Assembly: GCA_016763855.1 (NCBI GenBank) | Contig: JAESSY010000124.1 | Location: forward strand, 1 to 55,182 | From: Pseudomonadales bacterium | GTDB lineage: Bacteria > Pseudomonadota > Gammaproteobacteria > Pseudomonadales > Azotimanducaceae | Direction: 5' to 3' | Length of the DNA: 55,182 bases | Part shown: piece after piece, positions 44,213 through 52,813 of the stretch | Numbering within the stretch: position 1 is the first letter of the stretch | Layout of the letters: the number at the start of each line of letters is the position of its first letter | Translations under genes and position numbers: made by a program | Notes under the pieces: model-generated | The model's input: the letters and a program-made list of their open reading frames with translations, nothing else | What the model was told of the DNA's origin: nothing | Database searches by the model: none

Positions 44213-44495
44213 GAATTTGTTTCTCGCTACACAACAGGCAATTGTTTAGTCGGCCTACAGTAAAAATAACTTAATATGGGCTCTTCCGGCTGCTTCTAAT
44301 TTTGATTCTGCATTTTGATCCGTCAATTTACTCGTCTTGCCGCAGTTTTTCATTGAAAACATTGGGCGAACCTAAAATCGTTTCCGTTGATCGCAAGCCT
44401 TACAACCTTTTTTCATTTTGTACGATCTTATTAAGTACAGATTCACAATGATCTGGTTATTAAAAAAGCTAACTTAATATTTTGAGGTCGTAGAA
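44213..44495. other. Intergenic region between TonB receptor terminator and UrcA gene
   Basis: About 280 nt with no ORF. It must hold the promoter of the UrcA-family gene, whose ribosome site (GAGGT) is clear, but I cannot pick a convincing -35/-10 pair. Confidence 0.45.
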
Positions 44496-44795
44496 ATGAA
44501 AAAATTATTAATCGCCGTAAGTTGTCTCGCACTTTCAATCGGTGCGAATATATCAATTTCAAATGCAGCAGTTTTTGATTCAGTCATCGTTAATATTAAA
44601 GATATTAATCTGGCGACAGAATCAGGACAGGAAAAGTTGCACCAACGTATCACGCATGCCGCGAAGTCTGTTTGTGGTAGTACAATTCGTTCAGAAGTTA
44701 GTTCTTTGTATGAGCTAATGCAAAACAGAAGCTGCGTAGAGCAAGCGATTGCGAAAGGAATGTCTGACTCAGGCGTAAATGTAGCTACGCGATAG
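44496..44795 (+). CDS. UrcA family secreted protein
   Basis: This 99-residue protein has a signal peptide (MKKLLIAVSCLALSIGANIS, cleavage near NAA) and the UrcA-family plan: VNIKDINLATESGQEKLHQRITHAAKSVCG, then LMQNRSCVEQAIAKGMSDSG. Two Cys (in SVCG and RSCV) probably form a disulfide. The family is small, periplasmic and uncharacterised. It is a monocistronic gene between a TonB receptor and an SDR. Confidence 0.85.
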   Translation: MKKLLIAVSCLALSIGANISISNAAVFDSVIVNIKDINLATESGQEKLHQRITHAAKSVCGSTIRSEVSSLYELMQNRSCVEQAIAKGMSDSGVNVATR

Positions 44796-44914
44796 TGTGT
44801 AGAAACGAATGCTTATTTTCCCTTTATGGAAAATTGATTGATAGAGACTTTACTTTGTGAAGAAATAGATCACTATAGAGGTTTTTAGGCAATCAATTTT
44901 TCAGGGTAGACGCT

Positions 44915-45700
44915 ATGAGTTTAAATGCAGATTCAAAAACTTTTGATTTGTCGGGGAAGTCGGTACTGATCACAGGTGCATCCTCAGGACTTGGCCATCA
45001 CTTTGCTGGGGTGCTCGCAGATGCAGGAGCAACTGTTATATTGGGAGCAAGACGAGTTGATAAAATTGAACAACGGGTAAGCGAGATTAAAGCTCGCGGT
45101 GGTCGTGCATTCGGTTTAGCGCTTGATGTCAATAATGCGGAAAACGTAGTTGATTTTCTTGAGCAAGCTGAAGCCCTTTGCGGGCGATTAGATGTCCTAA
45201 TCAATAACGCCGGTGTAGAAGCGGGTGCTAAAACTTTTATGATGATTGATGAAGAAGATTGGGACACGGTATTTAACACTAACCTCAAATCGATTTGGCG
45301 CTTGTCCAAATTATTTACTGAGCGGATAGCGAAGAATAAGCACCCTGCGAGTATTGTTAACATTGCATCAATTACAGCATTTAGAACTATTAAAGGGCAA
45401 TTTCCTTACGCTGTTTCAAAGGCAGCTCTGATCAAAGCCACAGAAATCATGGCCTTGGAAGGGGCAAAGTACGGGGTACGAGTAAATGCACTAGCACCAG
45501 GATATTTTTTGACTGATGTCAGTCGGGTTTTATTAGAAAGTGAAATGTCTGAGGAATTCAGAAAAGGTATTCCTATGCGACGGTATGGAGAATTTTCTGA
45601 CCTTGACGGTCCTTTACTGCTGCTTGCGTCTGATGCCTCGGCTTACATGACAGGGTCGACCATTGTTGTTGACGGTGGCCATATTTGCGCTGAGCTGTAA
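44915..45700 (+). CDS. SDR-family oxidoreductase (FabG-like)
   Basis: This 261-residue classical SDR has TGASSGLG, the NNAGVEAG motif, Ser in NIASITA, the catalytic YAVSK pair and a C-terminal MTGSTIVVDGGH. An N-terminal lead (FDLSGKSVLITG) is typical of the 3-oxoacyl-ACP-reductase/gluconate-dehydrogenase-like branch. The substrate is not indicated. It is convergent with the EcKL-type kinase gene (28-nt gap). Confidence 0.9.
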   Translation: MSLNADSKTFDLSGKSVLITGASSGLGHHFAGVLADAGATVILGARRVDKIEQRVSEIKARGGRAFGLALDVNNAENVVDFLEQAEALCGRLDVLINNAGVEAGAKTFMMIDEEDWDTVFNTNLKSIWRLSKLFTERIAKNKHPASIVNIASITAFRTIKGQFPYAVSKAALIKATEIMALEGAKYGVRVNALAPGYFLTDVSRVLLESEMSEEFRKGIPMRRYGEFSDLDGPLLLLASDASAYMTGSTIVVDGGHICAEL

Positions 45701-45728
45701 GCGTAGGAAGTAAGCGTAAGTGTGAAAT

Positions 45729-46796
45729 TTAGGCTTTACGTATTACATCAAAGCATTCGAGTTCAATGACTTGTTGGCAACTTCGTGTCGCCATTGCCAC
45801 AAACATATCATTACCTCGGTCAGTTTCCTCAACGACCATTGACGCAATAACTGCCATGATCAGACCGGATGCAGAATAGGCCCGGTAGTACTTCCAGCAG
45901 TCATTCCAGCTTAAGTCGATTTTGTAAGAAGCTAGAACTTCAAGATAATGTTTGAGCAGTGCTTTTTCTTCTTTTAATCGTTCAGCGCTTATTAGCGAAG
46001 TACCTAAACAGTAGCTTGCGTCGGATAAGCCACAGCCTAATGAGATTGTTTGCCAGTCAACAATTGAAAGGGGGTGAGCGCCACCAAACATCATGTTATC
46101 TAGGCGGTAATCGCAGTGTATCAACGCTTTGGGTCCAGTATAGATCGCTTTATAGAAAGGAAGCAGTTCCATCATCAGCTCTATGGTCGCAATATGTTCG
46201 CTGGAAAACCGATGTGCATATCGATTTAAGAAGCCGGGTAAGACCATTTTATAAATCATCTGCAACTGGCTTAGCTTTTCCTCATCATCGGTACGACCTA
46301 ATAGCTTGTATTGTAATAGCGTCTCATCTCCCCATGTTGGTCCATGAAGCTTTGCTAGTTGTTCAAGGGCGAGGGCAGCATCGTCAACGCCGCAACCTTG
46401 TATTTGGTCTCCTTGTTGACCTGGAGCCAAATCCTCCATCAAAATCACAAATTCATGAGATTCTGGGTTACAGTTTACGTAGAAGATTTCTGGTGTTTGT
46501 ATATCGACTTTAGATTGAAGATGCTGATAAAAAAGAACTTCCTTGATATAGGTTTCTTGTTGGATTCCCGTTTCCCGACTTACTGGGTCAGGAGACATGA
46601 ATTTACCGACAATGGACTTTGGCGCATTCTCGCTTAAAGCGAAGGTAAATCTGATATTTTCGCCAATCTGACCCGTGCCGATACTCTCCCGACTAAAATC
46701 GTCAATTTGATAATCATATCCGCCATGACGAAATACATGATTTATCCACTCAGGGCTGACTTGTTCGGGTTTTGATAAGAAGCTAGGATCTGTCAT
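45729..46796 (-). CDS. Ecdysteroid-kinase-like (EcKL) phosphotransferase
   Basis: This 355-residue kinase-fold protein of the EcKL/DUF227-like branch of the APH superfamily has SIGTGQIGENIRFTF (nucleotide loop), VGKFMSPDP (Lys), EFVILMEDLAPGQQGDQI (hinge), the catalytic ALIHCDYRLDNMMFGG and SIVDWQTISLGCGLSDASYCLG. Insect members phosphorylate ecdysteroids; bacterial members are often found near sterol/lipid-degradation P450s, as here (46961, divergent). The true substrate is unknown. Confidence 0.85.
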   Translation of the reverse strand: MTDPSFLSKPEQVSPEWINHVFRHGGYDYQIDDFSRESIGTGQIGENIRFTFALSENAPKSIVGKFMSPDPVSRETGIQQETYIKEVLFYQHLQSKVDIQTPEIFYVNCNPESHEFVILMEDLAPGQQGDQIQGCGVDDAALALEQLAKLHGPTWGDETLLQYKLLGRTDDEEKLSQLQMIYKMVLPGFLNRYAHRFSSEHIATIELMMELLPFYKAIYTGPKALIHCDYRLDNMMFGGAHPLSIVDWQTISLGCGLSDASYCLGTSLISAERLKEEKALLKHYLEVLASYKIDLSWNDCWKYYRAYSASGLIMAVIASMVVEETDRGNDMFVAMATRSCQQVIELECFDVIRKA

Positions 46797-46887
46797 TGAG
46801 TAAGGTTCATATTAGCAATCTCGTAGATTGCCACGACTGTAGACAGACCGCAATTATGCCTCGTCATGTTGACCAGAAGCTGGCAAA

Positions 46888-46910
46888 TATGCGTAGCATT
46901 GCTACGCATA
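46888..46910. promoter_or_regulatory. Perfect 23-bp palindrome, likely operator
   Basis: Two 11-bp arms (TATGCGTAGCA and TGCTACGCATA) flank a single central T. It lies in the divergent gap between the EcKL kinase (start 46796) and the CYP153-like P450 (start 46961), 6 nt upstream of a TTGACG -35-like box. The length and symmetry fit a dimeric repressor such as a TetR-family protein. Confidence 0.7.
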
Positions 46911-46915
46911 ATAAT

Positions 46916-46949
46916 TTGACGTAGACTGTGACACTACCAATCCTGTAAA
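46916..46949 (+). promoter_or_regulatory. Predicted promoter with a dyad in the spacer (P450-MerR operon)
   Basis: TTGACG (46916-46921) and TGTAAA (46944-46949) are separated by 22 nt, which is long even for a MerR-type promoter. An interrupted dyad GTAG-N9-CTAC (46921-46937) fills the spacer, the place where MerR-family regulators bind. The MerR gene is the second gene of this operon. Confidence 0.35.
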
Positions 46950-46960
46950 TGAGGTGATTT

Positions 46961-48202
46961 ATGAGCGAAGCAACTTCAATCTCGGCAGAAACTGCATTAG
47001 AAGATATCGATTTATCTAATCCGAATATCTATTTAACCGAAAGCCAATGGCCCATATTTGAACGCCTGAGAAAGGATGCTCCTGTCCACTATTGTAAAGA
47101 GAGTGCTTTTGGTCCTTTTTGGTCTGTGACGCGTTTCGAGGATATTGTTGAAGTCGATAAGAATAATCATCTCTTTTCTTCAGAGCCTGCCATAACCTTA
47201 GGCGATAACCCTGAGGACTTTCAGCTGCCCATGTTCATTGCAATGGATGCCCCCAAACATGATGCACAACGAAAGGCGGTAACAGGTGCCGTCGCGCCCA
47301 GAAATTTGGCTACCCTAGAGCCCGTTATCAGAAATCATGTCATTGAGATTTTAGATGGCCTACCAAAAGACGAAACCTTTAACTGGGCTGATAGAGTATC
47401 TATTGAGCTAACCACACGTATGTTGGCTACGCTATTTGACTTTCCTTTCGAGCGTAGGGAAAAGCTCACTTTCTGGTCAGATATGGCAACAGCGAGTCCA
47501 GATATTGCCGGTGATGATAGTGTCTCAGAAGAAGAGCGAATGGCTGCTTTAACAGAATGTTTGGAAGAATTTACTGTGCTTTGGAATGAGCGAGTCAACC
47601 TACCCGCCGGAGAACGTCAAGACTTTATTTCTATGTTGGCGCATTCCCCTGCGACACGAAACATGGAACCTATGGAGTATCTGGGAAATTTGATTCTGTT
47701 GATCGTTGGGGGTAATGATACGACTAGAAATTCCCTGTCAGGTGGTGTCGAATTTTTGAACCAGTTCCCAGAACAATATGATAAGTTACGCAAACACCCT
47801 GAACTCATTCCTAGTATGGTTTCTGAGATCATTCGCTTCCAAACACCACTAATGCATATGCGTCGAATTGCAATGGAGGACACTGTGTTGGGAGGTCAAC
47901 ACATCAAAAAAGGTGACAAGGTTGTGATGTGGTATGCATCCGGTAATCGTGACGAGCGAAAAATTGACAGACCTGACGAATTTATAATCGATAGAAAGAA
48001 TCCCCGAAACCATCTTTCTTTTGGATTTGGTATTCATCGATGTATGGGTAACCGTTTGGCAGAAATGCAATTACGAATTGTTTGGGAAGAAATATTGAAA
48101 CGCTTCGATAACATTGAAGTAGTAGGTGAGCCAACCCGCCTTAAGTCAAACTTTGTCAGAGGTATTACGGAGCTCCCTGTTAGATTGCACCCGCTTAAAT
48201 AG
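46961..48202 (+). CDS. CYP153-like cytochrome P450 (terminal alkane/fatty-acyl hydroxylase type)
   Basis: This 413-residue P450 carries features that closely match CYP153: FIAMDAPKHDAQRKAVTGAVAP, RVSIELTTRMLATLFDFPFE, the I-helix VGGNDTTRNSLSGG, TPLMHMRRIAMEDTVLGGQ, KGDKVVMWYASGNRD and the haem loop LSFGFGIHRCMGNRLAEMQL (Cys361). CYP153 enzymes omega-hydroxylate n-alkanes and fatty acids using a ferredoxin and its reductase; neither is adjacent, so partners must be remote. A MerR regulator gene follows after 2 nt, and a 23-bp palindrome lies upstream. Confidence 0.92.
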   Translation: MSEATSISAETALEDIDLSNPNIYLTESQWPIFERLRKDAPVHYCKESAFGPFWSVTRFEDIVEVDKNNHLFSSEPAITLGDNPEDFQLPMFIAMDAPKHDAQRKAVTGAVAPRNLATLEPVIRNHVIEILDGLPKDETFNWADRVSIELTTRMLATLFDFPFERREKLTFWSDMATASPDIAGDDSVSEEERMAALTECLEEFTVLWNERVNLPAGERQDFISMLAHSPATRNMEPMEYLGNLILLIVGGNDTTRNSLSGGVEFLNQFPEQYDKLRKHPELIPSMVSEIIRFQTPLMHMRRIAMEDTVLGGQHIKKGDKVVMWYASGNRDERKIDRPDEFIIDRKNPRNHLSFGFGIHRCMGNRLAEMQLRIVWEEILKRFDNIEVVGEPTRLKSNFVRGITELPVRLHPLK

Positions 48203-48204
48203 GG

Positions 48205-48924
48205 ATGAATGCACTGATTAAAATGAAAGAGTTGGAGTCTCGAAGTGGCGTCGGTCGTGAGACGATTCGGTACTATATCAGGGAAGGTATACTTCCCATG
48301 CCCAACAAACCTAGGGCTAATGTTGCCTTTTATTCTCAGGTTCATCTCAAACGCTTGTTGGCCATTAAGTACATGCAGCAGGAAAGGGAGATGTCACTTG
48401 GTCGAATAAAGTCTATTCTTTCAAGCGGTGACTTTGATAAGTTGTCCGGCCCATCGTCTTTAAAAGGTCTTGATCAATTACTACCGGCTTTGTTGGATGG
48501 TGCAGCGGCGAGTGAAAACTTGACGCTTAATCAAGTTATTCAGAAAACGGGCTTAAGCGAAAGTGTCATTGAAGATTTAGTTGAACGGGGTGTCATTACA
48601 CGTTCGTTAGACAATGTATCGAAAGGCAATCATGGTCAGTTCTCATATCGTGATGTCATTATTCTTGAAAAATGGGCTCAGGCAAAGGAAGCAGGTTATA
48701 CCGAAAATAAAGGTTACGATAATAATTTGTTGGACCTCTATAAAAAAACAATAGATCAATTGGCACAATATGAAATCGAACTATTTTTTGATGGCTTCGG
48801 TTATGATACGCGTCCAGAGGATGCGGCCACAAAATTGGCAATTGGTTTGGATTGTGCAAATACCATACTTCAACAAATGCACAATAAGGCGGTCATCCAC
48901 GCGATTGAAGAAAAGCTAAGCTAG
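48205..48924 (+). CDS. MerR-family transcriptional regulator
   Basis: This 239-residue protein has an N-terminal MerR helix-turn-helix with wing (MKELESRSGVGRETIRYYIREGILP, then NVAFYSQVHLKRLLAIKYMQQE) and a longer-than-usual effector part (about 80-239) with a second helix-turn-helix-like stretch (TLNQVIQKTGLSESVIEDLVERGVITRS). There are no metal-binding Cys clusters, so it probably senses an organic molecule. It starts 2 nt after the P450 stop and likely controls that operon. A terminator follows. Confidence 0.88.
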   Translation: MNALIKMKELESRSGVGRETIRYYIREGILPMPNKPRANVAFYSQVHLKRLLAIKYMQQEREMSLGRIKSILSSGDFDKLSGPSSLKGLDQLLPALLDGAAASENLTLNQVIQKTGLSESVIEDLVERGVITRSLDNVSKGNHGQFSYRDVIILEKWAQAKEAGYTENKGYDNNLLDLYKKTIDQLAQYEIELFFDGFGYDTRPEDAATKLAIGLDCANTILQQMHNKAVIHAIEEKLS

Positions 48925-48937
48925 TCATAATTATTTT

Positions 48938-48965
48938 AATCCCAGCACCACAAGGAGCTGGGATT
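48938..48965 (+). terminator. Terminator of the P450-MerR operon
   Basis: A perfect 9-bp stem (AATCCCAGC / GCTGGGATT) with a 10-nt loop, followed by the T-rich CTTCTACTTCTT. It lies between convergent genes; on the minus strand the stem is followed by A-rich rather than T-rich sequence, so it serves mainly the plus strand. Confidence 0.7.
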
Positions 48966-49013
48966 CTTCTACTTCTTAACCTTCTTAATTTCCGAATCTA
49001 CCAATTTAACCCG

Positions 49014-50936
49014 CTACCAATTTAGTCTTATACCAGCATAAGCTGCAAATCCCGGTGCTTCAAAACCCAACACTTCCTCATAGTTTTTGTCTAAAGCATT
49101 TTCGAGTCGCGCAGTTAGTTGTACTGCATCGCTTAACTGGTAATTACCTGCGAGGTTAAGCAATATATAGCTATCAAGATTCACTCGCTGAGGCGATGCA
49201 GGGAAGGGAGGGAAAAAGTCATCTTTCTGGCTTCCGTTAAAATTGATGGACAGATTAAGATTGGCTTTATCCCATTGGTAATTACCTCGAAGACTGGCAA
49301 TGTGTCTTGGGCGACGTACTTCGTCTAAGTCCTTCCCTGTTGCATCTTCAAAGTTTGAATCCAGATAGGTATAGGACGCATTAATAGAAAGGTGAGAGGA
49401 GGCGATCCAGCTCAGTTCAATTTCTGCCCCTTGTCGTTGAGAGTCCTCTTTTCTATTTGCTGCGGTGAAGGCAAAGGTAGCTGAATCAAATACGAACCCG
49501 TTGATTTCATTTTGCAGTACCGATGAGAAGTAACTCAAGGTTGTGTTAAATACGCCCTGCTTGTGTTTTACACCTATCTCCCAAGAATCTGATATTTCGG
49601 GTTCAAGATCTGGGTTGCCCTGGAAAGTATCAAAGAAACCGAACCGCTCTGTAAAAGATGGGTTTTTAGATGCCCGACCCTGGGAAGCATAAACATAAAG
49701 ATTCTCTACGGGCGTTAGCCAATTCGCGGTTAATCTATAAGTTGTCGAATCATCGAAATCTGAATTGCTATCCTGTCTCAAACTGGCAGAGAAATGCCAG
49801 GCTTCTCCATTGTAGCGATACTCAAAAGCTAAACTATTGTTCGTAAGATCTAAATCACGGTTGGGATTACCGAAGCCTGAATCCAAACCGCGTTGTTCAT
49901 AATTCTCTTTTTCGTACTCCGCTACTAGCGTAAGAGTTTGATTGTCCTTGATGAAGTTGCCTTGATATTGCACCTGATCTTTGGTGCCACGGCTAATGCT
50001 GTTCTGGCTACTCCCCGCAATATTAGATTCATTGTCGGTATCGGTTCGTGCAAGTAAAAAGCGCTGGTTATACTTACCTTCCAAGCCCTGAAGATCGAAG
50101 CTGATACGGGCATAAGCTTGTTCGCTTTTAGTTTCGTTATCTGCGTCAATAGGCAGTCCCGTGACAAAAAAATCAAAACCGTCGAAATCTGTGACCGAAT
50201 CAGTCAGTCTTAGATTCGCGCTCACTTTTAGCCGATCCCTTACTTGAATCACAGTGTTTATAGCGATGGTTGTATTTTTATATCCGTCGTCTTCGCTCCC
50301 TTGCCTCGCGATATTGGTACCGTCTGTTGACATGTGATTGATAGATGCTTGAAGCTGCGCTTTATCTGACCCGTATTGATAAACTAAGCCCGTCTTTAGG
50401 AATTTATGTGATCCAGTCTCGGTATTGACTGAAAAATCGGATCCTTTAATATCATTGTCTAGGGTAATGATATTAATCACCCCGGCCAAGGCATCGCTGC
50501 CCCAAAGTGCACTCTGTGGCCCTCGAACAATTTCTATCCGTTTAATTTGATCTGTTTGTAAATGGGCGAAGTTAAATTCTCCACCCTGAGCAATGTCATT
50601 GACTTCAATACCATCAATTAAAACTAAAAGATGGTTGGCTTCGGCGCCGCGAACTCTGATTTGAGTCAGCGCCCCTCTTGAACCTTGTTGGTTAACCTGT
50701 AACCCTGCGACGTTCCTGAGTAAGTCACTCAAATTACTGGCCTGACTTTGCTTTATTTGAGCCTCGTCTAGAATGGTCACTGAGCTACCGGTTTTAATAA
50801 TTTCTATGGGAGTTCTTGACGCGGTAACGGTCACTGTCTCCAGCTCATTTGCTGCGACTTGGATTGTAATAAGACTAATAAGAAAAATTGTTAAAATATT
50901 GATGGGGTTTTTTAAATAAATGGCTTTTAAATACAT
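49014..50936 (-). CDS. btuB: BtuB-like TonB-dependent vitamin B12 receptor
   Basis: This 640-residue outer-membrane receptor has a signal peptide (about 1-29, ending QVAA), a TonB box (ELETVTVTASRTP), a plug (LSDLLRNVAGLQVNQQGSRG, RVRGAEANHLLVLIDGIEVN, RIEIVRGPQSALWGSDALAGVINIIT) and a 22-strand-type barrel ending in an aromatic (GIRLNW). BtuB imports cobalamin with TonB energy. The identification rests mainly on a cobalamin riboswitch in its leader. The ATG at 50936 has GGAG 5 nt upstream. No cobalamin ABC transporter gene is in the window. Confidence 0.9.
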   Translation of the reverse strand: MYLKAIYLKNPINILTIFLISLITIQVAANELETVTVTASRTPIEIIKTGSSVTILDEAQIKQSQASNLSDLLRNVAGLQVNQQGSRGALTQIRVRGAEANHLLVLIDGIEVNDIAQGGEFNFAHLQTDQIKRIEIVRGPQSALWGSDALAGVINIITLDNDIKGSDFSVNTETGSHKFLKTGLVYQYGSDKAQLQASINHMSTDGTNIARQGSEDDGYKNTTIAINTVIQVRDRLKVSANLRLTDSVTDFDGFDFFVTGLPIDADNETKSEQAYARISFDLQGLEGKYNQRFLLARTDTDNESNIAGSSQNSISRGTKDQVQYQGNFIKDNQTLTLVAEYEKENYEQRGLDSGFGNPNRDLDLTNNSLAFEYRYNGEAWHFSASLRQDSNSDFDDSTTYRLTANWLTPVENLYVYASQGRASKNPSFTERFGFFDTFQGNPDLEPEISDSWEIGVKHKQGVFNTTLSYFSSVLQNEINGFVFDSATFAFTAANRKEDSQRQGAEIELSWIASSHLSINASYTYLDSNFEDATGKDLDEVRRPRHIASLRGNYQWDKANLNLSINFNGSQKDDFFPPFPASPQRVNLDSYILLNLAGNYQLSDAVQLTARLENALDKNYEEVLGFEAPGFAAYAGIRLNW

Positions 50937-51014
50937 AGGGACTCCACACTCCGCCCGAGTGAATAATTGGTTTTTTACGCGGAGGAGGGGAAAGAGAGTT
51001 TCTTTCTACACCGG

Positions 51015-51190
51015 CCCGCCGCGCGTGTATCAATACAGTGACAAGGCCGGTCTCCGGGCTCACGAGCGGATTTCTCCCGTGATTTCGCCTTCCCATATTT
51101 GAATACAGTGGCACAAATGAAATCACTTACTCGTCTACCGTTGCGGGGGCAGCGCCAGAATTGCTTTCGCGCACTGGCTTCTCGTTTCAT
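51015..51190 (-). ncRNA. Cobalamin (AdoCbl) riboswitch
   Basis: On the minus strand the conserved elements occur in the right order: GCTGCCCCCGCAACGGTA (51136-51153), the B12-box GCCACTG (51106-51112), GGGAAGGC (51087-51094) and GAGCCCGGAGACCGGCC (51045-51061). A hairpin region with ACCGGCC/GGCCGGT arms (about 51011-51051) follows. It lies upstream of the btuB-like gene, whose expression it should repress when cobalamin is bound. A CACTC/GAGTG hairpin near the ribosome site (50947-50965) could be the expression platform. Confidence 0.93.
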
Positions 51191-51278
51191 CTTCTGACAA
51201 TAGATAAAAATCTAATGTCAGAAGACACCTATAACTGGTTAGACGCGCGCATCATAGTGCTTCGTTATCCAGCGATCA

Positions 51279-52046
51279 ATGGTAAACTGGATATTTTGGA
51301 ATATTCTTTTGATAAAACTTGCGCTAATTTGGACTGTCTGTTTGTTCTTGCTTCCTGTTCTCATCCTACAGGGTATCTGGACTCGTAAAACGGCATTGCG
51401 ACTCCCTGAAGCAAGTGGAGATTCCTCAAGCGGTGTTCGATGCGGGTCGCATATCATAGGGTTGGGGGATTCAGTCATAGCCGGTGTCGGTTTAAACGAG
51501 CTCAGTGATGCTCTGACAGCTCAATTGGCATTAAAGTTGTCTGAAGATCAATCTCAGGCTGTCTCATGGTCAGCACTGGGCGTGAACGGTGAACGAGTTC
51601 AGGAACTTATAAGACGCGTAAAATTAATTGATGCAGATACTCCAGATCTGATCCTCATATCCATCGGTGTAAATGATGTTAGTCATCTAAGCTCTCTTAC
51701 TAGGTGGCAATTGGATATCGCTACACTCATAGGGGATCTCAAAGAGAAATTTAACGCGCCCATTGTATTTTTGGGTCTTCCGCCTATGGGAGAATTCCCT
51801 GCTCTACCCCAACCGTTACGCTTTGCCTTGGGGATTCGTGCGGCGATGCTCGATTTCACCTTTAAACAAGCTGGTGAACTCATTAAGGATGTGTATTGGA
51901 TAGAGATTCATCGTTCTGAGAGCAATTTACCGATGGCTGAAGACGGATACCATCCATCTGCTCTTGCTTGTGCTTCAATAGCAGAAGTAATTGTAAAACA
52001 CATCACGGCAAATGGTTTTTGTTTACCGAATAATAACGAAGATTGA
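51279..52046 (+). CDS. SGNH/GDSL-family hydrolase, membrane-anchored
   Basis: This 255-residue protein has an N-terminal membrane helix (about 8-32) and an SGNH fold outside it. Block I is GLGDSVIAGVG with nucleophile Ser65, the oxyanion Asn lies in SIGVND (Asn132), and block V is EDGYHPSALA with Asp222 and His225. It is an esterase or lipase acting in the periplasm or at the membrane; the substrate is unknown. It leads a same-strand set with dienelactone hydrolase (42 nt on) and the metallo-beta-lactamase gene. The start codon lies close to the riboswitch-controlled gene's divergent leader. Confidence 0.88.
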   Translation: MVNWIFWNILLIKLALIWTVCLFLLPVLILQGIWTRKTALRLPEASGDSSSGVRCGSHIIGLGDSVIAGVGLNELSDALTAQLALKLSEDQSQAVSWSALGVNGERVQELIRRVKLIDADTPDLILISIGVNDVSHLSSLTRWQLDIATLIGDLKEKFNAPIVFLGLPPMGEFPALPQPLRFALGIRAAMLDFTFKQAGELIKDVYWIEIHRSESNLPMAEDGYHPSALACASIAEVIVKHITANGFCLPNNNED

Positions 52047-52088
52047 TAAAATTTTAAGCGAAGGAAAAATACCAAGGAGACAAAGAAT

Positions 52089-52805
52089 ATGTATAAAGAA
52101 ACTTTTGAATACTATGATGGTGATGTCGAGCTTGAAGCTTACATTACCTATGATGATAGCCTTACAGGGCCGCTCCCCGCAGTACTCGTTGCCCATGATT
52201 GGACAGGTAGACGTGAGTTCGCGACCAGTAAAGCAGATGAAGTCGCAAAGTTGGGTTATGTTGGTATCGCAATTGATATGTACGGGAAAGGGATTTTTGG
52301 TAAAGATAGTGATGCGGAATACAACGCTTCCTTAATGGGGCCTTTTGCGACCGATAGAAATTTATTGCGAGGGCGAATCAACGCAGCAATGATAGCGCTT
52401 AAAAATTTGGATTTTGTTAATCACGATAAAATTGCTGCAATGGGATACTGTTTTGGTGGTATGTGTGTGATTGAACTTGCCCGGGGCGGTAGTGATGTAT
52501 TGGGTGTTATCAGTATTCATGGCATCTTTGCGCCGGGAGAAATAGCTAACGAATCCATTACTGCAAAAATTCTTTGTCTTCACGGTCACGATGATCCTAT
52601 GGTGCCACCAGAACAGGTTCTTGCATTTCAAACTGAAATGAGTGAGGCAGGGGCTGATTGGCAGGTCCACGCTTATGGAGACACGGTACATGCATTTACC
52701 AATCCCAATGCAAATGATAAAGCCAATGGCGTGCAATTCAATCCGATTGTTAATGATCGAGCTACACAGTCAATTCAAAATTTTCTTGTCGAACTTTTTG
52801 TTTAG
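52089..52805 (+). CDS. Dienelactone hydrolase family protein
   Basis: This 238-residue alpha/beta hydrolase of the DLH type has nucleophile Cys121 in GYCFGGMC, the catalytic Asp in HGHDDPMVPP (about 169) and His201 in YGDTVHAFTNP. PAVLVAHDWTGRREFATSKADEVAKLGY and IDMYGKG are the family's N-terminal landmarks. DLH enzymes hydrolyse dienelactones in chlorocatechol pathways, but many relatives are general carboxyl-ester hydrolases. A strong AAGGAGA-like ribosome site precedes it; the next gene starts 8 nt after its stop. Confidence 0.9.
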   Translation: MYKETFEYYDGDVELEAYITYDDSLTGPLPAVLVAHDWTGRREFATSKADEVAKLGYVGIAIDMYGKGIFGKDSDAEYNASLMGPFATDRNLLRGRINAAMIALKNLDFVNHDKIAAMGYCFGGMCVIELARGGSDVLGVISIHGIFAPGEIANESITAKILCLHGHDDPMVPPEQVLAFQTEMSEAGADWQVHAYGDTVHAFTNPNANDKANGVQFNPIVNDRATQSIQNFLVELFV

Positions 52806-52813
52806 GATTCACC

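Noticed and set aside
45959-46513. Long plus-strand frame (about 184 codons) opposite the EcKL kinase
   Set aside because: It is the antisense of a well-supported kinase gene, and its translation has no recognisable domain or sensible composition.
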